From Photobacterium profundum (lineage in GTDB: Bacteria; Pseudomonadota; Gammaproteobacteria; Enterobacterales; Vibrionaceae), in assembly GCF_003026285.1 (NCBI RefSeq), contig NZ_PYOD01000002.1:620001-684000 (forward strand): a stretch of DNA of 64,000 bases. Reading direction: 5' to 3'. Under the pieces are notes generated by a model that saw nothing but the letters and a program-made list of their open reading frames with translations, was not told the DNA's origin and searched no databases. The translations under genes and the position numbers were made by a program. Position 1 is the first letter of the stretch, and every line of letters starts with the position of its first letter. This document shows positions 58,145 through 64,000 of this stretch, piece by piece.

Positions 58145-58785
58145 GCTTAACCTTAACTATAATGTGTATTAGAACTGCATAATTTATCAAATGACACCGC
58201 ATATAAATACAATACCTCACAGGTATTTAAGGTAATAGTGACCCAGCGCAACCAGGGTCAATTTCTTGACTTTTAACGTCATTATTAAGTCTTAACATTG
58301 CAGTTAGCACCACGACAAAACACCCCATAAGTGGTATTTACAGTATCACGCGGAATCATTTTCGGATAAATATTCACAGTGTGAATGTGGAATACAAAGA
58401 CAGGATCGAGATTATTAAGCACCTCTAGTGATAATCTGATTAATATAAATTAACGCTTAGAGGGAATGGTGATATACCAAAGCCATAGTTACCCACTGTT
58501 TTTGTGGATAAGAACTTTTAATCCTTTAAAAACATACAGATAACTATTTCAATGATAATAACTATAATATTTTTCAAAATTAAATTGAAATAATGCAAAA
58601 CGCTTATTGAATTGTAGCCGTTGCAGCCACTCGCAAGGTTTGGCAAATGAAACCGCTAGAAATAAGTGGAACCTTACTTTGGTGTTCACATCACACGGCT
58701 TAGAGTGATCACCAACCACAATCTATAAAAGATGGCTAAATTCTCAGCTTCACTATAGTTCTCCCCAGAGAGGTGCGCCAGATAG
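58145..58785. other. Gap with stem-loops but no gene
   Basis: About 640 bp upstream of the chemotaxis gene with no credible frame. It contains an imperfect inverted repeat GGTGTTCAC/GTGATCACC (58681-58715). At the right edge a GTGCGC/GCGCAC stem (58774-58795) overlaps the stop of the next minus-strand gene and may end its transcript. Confidence 0.4.
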
Positions 58786-58989
58786 TTAGCGCACAGCTTC
58801 AATTAACATTGGGAACAATACCTGCCAGCTAAAGGCTACGATCGCCACTATCACAACTGTCCACACTAAACGTTCGATCCAACTCTTGCGGCTATAGTAG
58901 TTAAATGGGTCTGGCTCACCACACTGTGGGCAGCTATGGGCTCGTTTTGAAATTAATTTTTCGCAAGTTGGGCAGGCCAAAAGTGGCAT
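58786..58989 (-). CDS. Zinc-ribbon membrane protein, 67 aa
   Basis: N-terminal zinc ribbon with CPTCEKLISKRAHSCPQCG (two CxxC pairs) followed by an arginine-rich linker and one membrane helix (LVWTVVIVAIVAFSWQVLF). This layout is common in small bacterial zinc-ribbon membrane proteins of unknown role. A good AGGAG site lies upstream. Confidence 0.75.
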   Translation of the reverse strand: MPLLACPTCEKLISKRAHSCPQCGEPDPFNYYSRKSWIERLVWTVVIVAIVAFSWQVLFPMLIEAVR

Positions 58990-59340
58990 ATGACTTTACT
59001 CCTTCCGTTACAGTGACAATCTAAAGGTAGTGCAAAAATAATACATTATTAGCAACAGTTAATAAGTATATTCAATAATATCAAGATCTACCTGCTTTGC
59101 TTTATGCTACCCATGAACGGCCTTAAAACGTACAACACATTTCGGGGCAAAGATGAGTCAGCCAAGAGTTTAACATCAGTACAGTTCACAGTTTAACCGA
59201 CGATATCCGACAAACGACAGTCACTATTTGATTGAAATTCAAGCTGCTTATTTTTGGTTTTTCTTGATTTTCTGAATTAGAGTGAACTTCTCCGGTGCTA
59301 GACTTAAGGCAATCATATAATAACTAATTGGAAAAAAGTA
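58990..59340. other. Gap upstream of the second usp gene
   Basis: About 350 bp with no frame or structure recognised. It should contain the promoters of the two divergent genes. Confidence 0.4.
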
Positions 59341-59730
59341 ATGAGCTATAAGCACATATTAGTGGCTGTTGATTTATCTCAATCCAGCCAGATCGTCATT
59401 GATAAAGCGATCTCATTAGCTAAAGGCGCTAATTGCAAACTTTCATTTGTTTTTGTGGATGTTGATAAGGTGGTTTTGGCACAAAAAGAAAAACTGACAT
59501 TACAGAAAGAGTTACAAACCCTGGCGGATCAGAGTGATTATCCGATTACAGACACCTTAGTCGTCATAGGCGATCTCCATATAAAACTCTCAGGGATAGT
59601 TAGAGAAATGGATATCGACTTAGTTGTTTGCGGCCACCATCATACATTTTTGAGTCGTCTATTCTCATCTGTGCCCAAATTGGCAAATGCCGTTGAGACC
59701 GACTTATTAGTTGTTTATCTTGACCAATAA
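59341..59730 (+). CDS. Universal stress protein (UspA family), second copy
   Basis: 129-aa single Usp domain: start YKHILVAVDLSQSSQIVIDKA, and the end DIDLVVCGHHHTFLSRLFSSVPK. In place of the ATP loop G-2x-G-9x-G-S it has GHHHTFLSRLFSSV, as in the 11803 paralogue, so it is UspA-like without the classic ATP motif. It is monocistronic. Confidence 0.88.
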   Translation: MSYKHILVAVDLSQSSQIVIDKAISLAKGANCKLSFVFVDVDKVVLAQKEKLTLQKELQTLADQSDYPITDTLVVIGDLHIKLSGIVREMDIDLVVCGHHHTFLSRLFSSVPKLANAVETDLLVVYLDQ

Positions 59731-59783
59731 TGGAAGCATCATATTCGTAAGGCGTACCAAACGTCATACCCGTTTGAGAGGCA

Positions 59784-59978
59784 TTAAATCAGCCCTTCTT
59801 CTCGGGCCTGCTCTAGTACAGCCTCATCTGCATCTGCCATCACCACTTCCCAGAGTTCACCGATCTGATCTGCCTCTTCGCCACTGGTCAGCTTCTCCAA
59901 CTTGTCGAGATGGCGCAGTGATTCAATGGTTAAATGCTCCTTAAACAGGGCTTGAGCTTGGTGTAAATGGGTCATCAT
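59784..59978 (-). CDS. Small acidic protein downstream of a zincin remnant
   Basis: 64-65 aa from ATG 59978 or 59975 (AAAGGA upstream), with sequence THLHQAQALFKEHLTIESLR and an acidic end (DADEAVLEQAREEGLI). It is not recognised. It directly follows a broken metalloprotease-like frame and is probably the intact last gene of that small mobile-type operon. Confidence 0.45.
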   Translation of the reverse strand: MMTHLHQAQALFKEHLTIESLRHLDKLEKLTSGEEADQIGELWEVVMADADEAVLEQAREEGLI

Positions 59979-59989
59979 CTGTCCTTTGG

Positions 59990-60345
59990 TTAACTCGCAG
60001 TAGCAACCGCTTCGGTAATGAATGCAAAGGCATCCGGTAAAGTGCTTTCTAATCTCTGGGCCGCTAACAACCAAGCGGCAAATCATTCACTGTCATTGAT
60101 GCCGCCGTATTTCGTTAATGATCGTCGTACTTTCACCTGCGGTGAAATAGAAAACTTACCCACTTTATACTAGACCTGATGAGCCATTTCGTGCGCCCAA
60201 GTCGTCACAATTCTGACTGATAAATTAAGTTAATTCTCTGTCGCCGCTGAAAATTACCAATATCGCGGGAGACAAGGTGCGGTAAGTGTCATCATTAAGA
60301 GCTAAATCTAAGGGAATGTTCATCTGCTTTCCTTCATGGGGGCGC
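59990..60345 (-). pseudogene. Broken zincin (HExxH) gene
   Basis: Minus-strand pieces read MNIPLDLALNDDTYRTLSPA, then TTWAHEMAHQV with an HExxH zinc-protease motif, then KVRRSLTKYGGIND and FAAWLLAAQRLESTLPDAFAF. They are separated by in-frame stops (TAG after HQV, TGA after INDSE) and at least one shift. This looks like a SprT-like or mobile-element zincin decayed by point mutations. Confidence 0.5.
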
Positions 60346-60442
60346 TCTAGAAAATTCAGATACGTTTTTGAGCCAGTCACCATCACGGCAATAGCTTCAA
60401 CATAGAGAGCTAATCATGGAGGGTTTATCGAAACCAAAAGAT

Positions 60443-60470
60443 AAGCCGCACCATTGCAGTGCGGCTTTGT
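60443..60470 (+). terminator. Terminator-like hairpin
   Basis: GCCGCAC/GTGCGGC stem, loop CATTGCA, followed by TTTGTT. The overlapping 84-codon plus frame (60416-60670) runs through this hairpin and is not accepted as a gene. Confidence 0.6.
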
Positions 60471-60729
60471 TCGATTTACTTACCTTCGTCTACCTACTCA
60501 GCACACGCAAGGTTTTTACTGTATATCGTCTTTCTGTCTTCGCCACTCATTACGATGAGTATGCCGTATTCGATGCTATAAGTAGCTTTATCGAACTAGT
60601 CTGTATTGGCGAAGTAAAACAAATTTTCGGTGTATCTACCAAATTGTTAACACTGAAGTTGTCGACTTAGTGCTTTTCGCATTACACATTTACTTTCATT
60701 TTTACTTGTTACTTTGCTTCTTTTACTTA

Positions 60730-60785
60730 TTGCTTTGTTGCTTTGTTGCTTTGTTGCTTTGTTGCTTTGTTGCTTTGTTGCTTTG
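60730..60785. repeat. Octanucleotide tandem repeat, 7 copies of TTGCTTTG
   Basis: Seven perfect consecutive 8-bp units, with imperfect units just upstream (60714-60729). An 8-bp step shifts any reading frame. On the minus strand it lies in an 80-codon open frame (60647-60889) that codes a Lys/Gln/Asn/Ala repeat and is otherwise unconvincing. Confidence 0.9.
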
Positions 60786-61173
60786 TATCGTAAGGTACCT
60801 GATGTAATCATCAAGCACACCCTGAAACCTGCATTCTGAGTAAGACGAGTACCACTCATATCCTCCGAGAAGCTAAACCATTTAAACACTCAATACAGGT
60901 CACAACTTAAATATGGTCAAGGATTACGAATTAAGCAAATTATTTTTCTATATCTATAGAGACAACTACAAAATTTCATTTGTCCAAAGATTTACACTGA
61001 CTTTCACCACTAAAACGACGATAAAATGTTGATTAGAAATGTCACTTTTAAGCATCGATTAAACAATACAATGTTATTTTAGTGTAACCTTTGAAACGGG
61101 TTTTATAGTGCCAGATTTGAGTGCATTCTTAACCCCATGAAAATGAATAGAAATCAGAAGGATTGTGATATAG

Positions 61174-62139
61174 ATGTCACCGATAGGCGTTGCTTTACAA
61201 CAAGTTCCTACAGCCCAAGCCGCATTAGCATTGGCTTTTACAGGGTTAGGATTAGCATGGTCACTCTTTTTACCCAGTAGTGGCGATATTATTCGCGGAA
61301 TATGTGCTCTTATTGGCGCCTGCCTATTAATACCTGTAGTACTCAAATATATCTTCAATCCGCAATTATTTATTGTCGATTTAAAGCACCCACTTTATGG
61401 CAGTTTAATGGCACCGATGTCGATGACTATGCTGGTTTTATCAGATTATTGGTCTTCTATGCATGTAGTGAGTGCCCGCTTACTTTGGTACCCAGCCTTA
61501 CTGCTTCACTTTACTATGATGATACTTTTTTTTAGTTTTCAGCTACGTAAATTCCGCTTAATCCATCTCTACCCTAGTTGGTTTTTATACCCTGTAGGAG
61601 CTATCAGTGGTACGTTAGCAGGCGCTCAACTAGGACACTCCGATTTAGCCGTTACCATGACGCATTTCTGTATCGCAGTATATTTTATCATGCTACCTGT
61701 TGTGCTATATCGTTTGTGCTTTGCAGGTAGAATGCCTCGCCCAGCAAGACCGACATTGGCTATTATGGCTGCCCCTGTTAACCTTTCTTTAACCGCTTAT
61801 TTACTGAATGTCGCTGAACCCGACCCTGTTTTAGTGGGCGCATTAGCAGGCATAGGTATCACCATGACTATTCTGGTGTATTTGTGTTATTTCGATCTTT
61901 TAAAACACCGGTTTCAACCATCATTAGCGGCTGTTACTTTTCCTTCGGTAATCAGTGCGGTATCGATCGACCGCTTAACCGACTGGCTAGTAATTGATCA
62001 CCCACACTGGGCTTGGTTAGAACGATTAGGCATATTTGAAATTACCGTCGCGACAGGGTTAGTCTTGTGGGTAGGGTGGCATTATATTTTTTATTACTGG
62101 CCAAAAAAAAAGCCCGCAAGTAGCTTATCAACTAAGTAA
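61174..62139 (+). CDS. TDT/TehA-family (SLAC1-like) transporter
   Basis: 321-aa ten-helix protein of the tellurite-resistance/dicarboxylate transporter family. Family signs are the early helix-loop PTAQAALALAFTGLGLAW, DLKHPLYGSLMAPMSM in the second segment, and PRPARPTLAIMAAPVNLSLTAY. Members export or conduct sulfite, anions or dicarboxylates; which one cannot be told. AAGGA lies about 13 nt upstream of the ATG, somewhat far. It is next to an AraC-type regulator on the same strand. Confidence 0.85.
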   Translation: MSPIGVALQQVPTAQAALALAFTGLGLAWSLFLPSSGDIIRGICALIGACLLIPVVLKYIFNPQLFIVDLKHPLYGSLMAPMSMTMLVLSDYWSSMHVVSARLLWYPALLLHFTMMILFFSFQLRKFRLIHLYPSWFLYPVGAISGTLAGAQLGHSDLAVTMTHFCIAVYFIMLPVVLYRLCFAGRMPRPARPTLAIMAAPVNLSLTAYLLNVAEPDPVLVGALAGIGITMTILVYLCYFDLLKHRFQPSLAAVTFPSVISAVSIDRLTDWLVIDHPHWAWLERLGIFEITVATGLVLWVGWHYIFYYWPKKKPASSLSTK

Positions 62140-62251
62140 CGACTATCAATCAGCGTTCTCTATTATAACTTAGCAATATTGGTCAGGAACTTCATTCTCA
62201 CAATACGGATACTTACTGCCATTCAAAAACAGATTTACAGATACATTGTGA

Positions 62252-63130
62252 ATGCAAAAAGGTCATACAGTGCAGATAGACGAAAGTTACCAAAGAAGAA
62301 TCAATAAGGTGTGTGACTATATATACGCACACCTAGACGACGAGTTAACCGTTGAGGAGCTCAGTAAAGTCGCTCACTTCTCTAAGTATCACTTTCACCG
62401 CCAGTTCACACACTATATGGGTATTGGTGTATTCAAATTTATTCAACAGCTAAGGCTTAAGCGCGCTTCTTATCAGCTTTTTTTCCATCAAGACACGCGC
62501 ATAATCGATATCGCTCTTGATGCTAACTTTGAGTACCCAGAATCTTTTTCACGTGCATTCAAAAAAGTATTTGCTCAATCCCCTTCTGAATTTCGCCACC
62601 AATCCAACTGGTTGCAATGGCATCAAAAATATCATTATCGAGAGATAAAATTGGAGAAGAATATGAATGTTGAAATTAAACACTTCGATAAAACAAAAAT
62701 AGCCGTTATGGAGCACCAAGCAGCTCCTGAACTCGTCAACGAATCAGTCAGCCGGTTCATTGAATGGCGTAAAACCACGGGTCTATCGCCCATTCTAACC
62801 AGTCGATCTTTTGGTATCATTTATAACGACCCAAAAGTAGCAGCACCTGAAGATTTTCGGTTTGATATTTGTGGCGAAGTAAAAACAGCAATTAAAGAGA
62901 ATACATTTGGCATTGTAAGTAAAACACTTTCAGCAGGTCGATGTGCTGTTATTAGGCATTATGGCTCTCATAATGGCTTAGATACGAAAATTCATTACCT
63001 TTATGGTCAATGGTTACCTGAAAGCGGTGAAGAATTACGCGATGATCCCTGTTTCTTTCACTATATGAATTTCTTTCCTGAAGTGTCTGAACATGAATTA
63101 ATCACTGATATTTACCTGCCATTGAAATAA
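62252..63130 (+). CDS. AraC-type regulator with GyrI-like ligand domain
   Basis: 292 aa. The N-terminal AraC double helix-turn-helix (residues about 12-110) has ELSKVAHFSKYHFHRQFTHY and DIALDANFEYPESFSRAFKK. The C-terminal AraC effector-binding/GyrI-like domain (about 138-290) carries MEHQAAPELVNES and HYMNFFPEVSEHELITDIYLPL. This is the Rob-like order used by drug- or small-molecule-responsive activators. GTG 62270 with AAGG upstream is an alternative start. Confidence 0.9.
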   Translation: MQKGHTVQIDESYQRRINKVCDYIYAHLDDELTVEELSKVAHFSKYHFHRQFTHYMGIGVFKFIQQLRLKRASYQLFFHQDTRIIDIALDANFEYPESFSRAFKKVFAQSPSEFRHQSNWLQWHQKYHYREIKLEKNMNVEIKHFDKTKIAVMEHQAAPELVNESVSRFIEWRKTTGLSPILTSRSFGIIYNDPKVAAPEDFRFDICGEVKTAIKENTFGIVSKTLSAGRCAVIRHYGSHNGLDTKIHYLYGQWLPESGEELRDDPCFFHYMNFFPEVSEHELITDIYLPLK

Positions 63131-63144
63131 ATGAGTAAAGCTAA

Positions 63145-63169
63145 CTTATCTTGAAGTAACTTGGGTATA
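63145..63169 (-). repeat. Dispersed ATACCCAAGTTA-type repeat, copy 5
   Basis: On the minus strand it reads TATACCCAAGTTACTTCAAG followed by ATAAG. It is a short form of the repeat, just after the AraC-type gene. Confidence 0.65.
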
Positions 63170-63371
63170 GACTCGCTTAACTACATCGATATCTAAACGG
63201 CTTGTGGCATCAGAGCCGTTTTATTTAAACAGTCAGTGAAGGCGTCCGCATTTCCCCTCTTTAAATTATACTTTCATGTGTATAGGTTACCTTTCTTAAA
63301 TATAAAATTGATTAAATGTACATTTTAAATACCTCTTTATAGGGGTAGTATCGTCGTCACAACTAACAAAA

Positions 63372-64000
63372 ATGAAAATGATGATGGCTATTTCTCGTCG
63401 TACCCTATTAAAAACCTCTATTGCCACAGCTGTTGCCGCAGCGGGTGGTTTAGTGATCTTTCCAGCATCGAAAATTTTTTCTGGCGATGATGTTGATGTG
63501 ATTCCGCACGCAAGTCACTGGGGGCCTTTTAACGCGATAGTTAAAGACGGTATTTTAATTGGTGTTCAGCCCCGCAAAGAACTGGATGCAATGCCAACTG
63601 AAATGTTGACTGAAGGCCTTCTAAGCCGTGTCTATGATAAGACTCGGGTGAAATACCCCATGGTAAGACAATCTTACCTTGCCGATCCAAAAGGTGACAA
63701 TAAACCCCATTTACGCGGGAAAGAACCTTTTGTACGAGTGAGCTGGGAGACGGCGTTATCCCTTGTGGCCGATAGCATTCAAACCACAGCCAAAGAGTTT
63801 GGAAATGAGGCTATTTTTAGTAGCTCTTATGGGGGTTGGTCTCATGCTGGTTTAATGCGACCTCAAGTATTGCAGGGACGTTTCTTCAATTTAATCGGTG
63901 GTCAAAGTACAACAACGGGCGATTACTCTGGTGGTGCATCTCAAGTTATCTTGCCTCATGTTATTGGTGATATGGAAGTCTACTCACCACAAACCGCATG
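63372..64000 (+). CDS. Periplasmic TMAO/DMSO-reductase-family molybdoenzyme (partial)
   Basis: N-terminal 209 residues of a molybdopterin oxidoreductase, open to the window edge. A Tat signal is visible: SRRTLLK (Arg9-Arg10), then a hydrophobic run TAVAAAGGLVIFPAS. The mature start VIPHASHWGPFNAIVKDG and the cofactor-domain segment SYGGWSHAGLMRPQVLQGRF fit TorA/TorZ/BisC enzymes. There is no [4Fe-4S] cysteine motif at the N-terminus, which separates it from nitrate reductases. Four ATGs in frame (63372, 63378, 63381, 63384) lack a clear ribosome site. Substrate is probably TMAO or a related S/N-oxide. Confidence 0.88.
   Translation, partial: MKMMMAISRRTLLKTSIATAVAAAGGLVIFPASKIFSGDDVDVIPHASHWGPFNAIVKDGILIGVQPRKELDAMPTEMLTEGLLSRVYDKTRVKYPMVRQSYLADPKGDNKPHLRGKEPFVRVSWETALSLVADSIQTTAKEFGNEAIFSSSYGGWSHAGLMRPQVLQGRFFNLIGGQSTTTGDYSGGASQVILPHVIGDMEVYSPQTA

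Noticed and set aside
60416-60670. 84-codon plus frame
   Set aside because: Its start region runs through a terminator-like hairpin and the sequence has no domain features.
60647-60889. 80-codon minus frame containing the octanucleotide repeat
   Set aside because: The coding appearance is produced by the repeat; no ribosome site or family was found.

Overview
The window looks like a secondary replicon (chromosome 2 or a similar accessory region) of a marine Vibrionaceae member, most probably a Photobacterium. This is inferred from family content, not from a database match. The content includes a chromosomal Qnr pentapeptide protein, a VF530-type DNA-binding protein, a complete F1Fo ATP synthase operon lying next to cytochrome bo3 rather than in the usual chromosomal context, a TMAO/DMSO-reductase-family enzyme at the right edge, and several copies of a dispersed repeat beginning ATACCCAAGTTA.

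Region by region. (1) 1-8600 is a Fur-type iron block: a TonB-dependent receptor (cut by the left edge), a FhuF-like ferric-siderophore reductase, and fhuB/fhuD/fhuC-like ABC import genes, with a divergent MFS transporter that may move siderophore. Fur-box-like sites lie before the receptor, fhuF and fhuC. No siderophore synthesis genes are present, so the siderophore is either foreign or made elsewhere. (2) 8600-14800 holds small membrane proteins, a GNAT enzyme, an EamA exporter, a universal stress protein, and a RidA-family/ABM pair divergent from a LysR regulator. (3) 14860-19770 is the minus-strand cyoABCDE operon for cytochrome bo3 quinol oxidase and heme O synthase. (4) 19770-24440 is loosely packed: an AlkX/YcaQ-type DNA glycosylase, a YkgJ cysteine-cluster protein, a YgjV protein and at least two decayed genes. 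(5) 24440-31490 is atpIBEFHAGDC, ending in a strong terminator. (6) 32000-35000 contains a four-repeat zinc-finger protein (DUF723-like), an EamA exporter, VF530 and Qnr.

(7) 35342-55550 is the centrepiece: an aryl polyene (APE) pigment gene cluster. A 16-gene plus-strand operon (39585-55175, mostly overlapping genes) encodes a chain-length-factor-like protein, two acyl carrier proteins, an aryl:ACP ligase, two dehydratases, a ketoreductase, two full ketosynthases, a thioesterase, two acyltransferases (one fused to a glycosyltransferase), a histidine/tyrosine ammonia-lyase family enzyme that could make the aryl starter, and a LolA-like/MMPL/DUF3261 export set. Upstream lie a flavin enzyme carrying halogenase-type motifs, a lipoprotein hydrolase and an O-methyltransferase. 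The predicted product is a membrane-anchored, methylated and possibly halogenated aryl polyene that protects against oxidants.

(8) 55550-64000 contains a fragment copying the 3' end of the last ketosynthase gene, a NIT-domain chemotaxis receptor, a second universal stress protein, remains of a mobile-element-type zincin gene, an octanucleotide repeat tract, a TDT/TehA-family transporter, an AraC/GyrI-type regulator, and the start of a Tat-exported molybdopterin TMAO-reductase-like enzyme.
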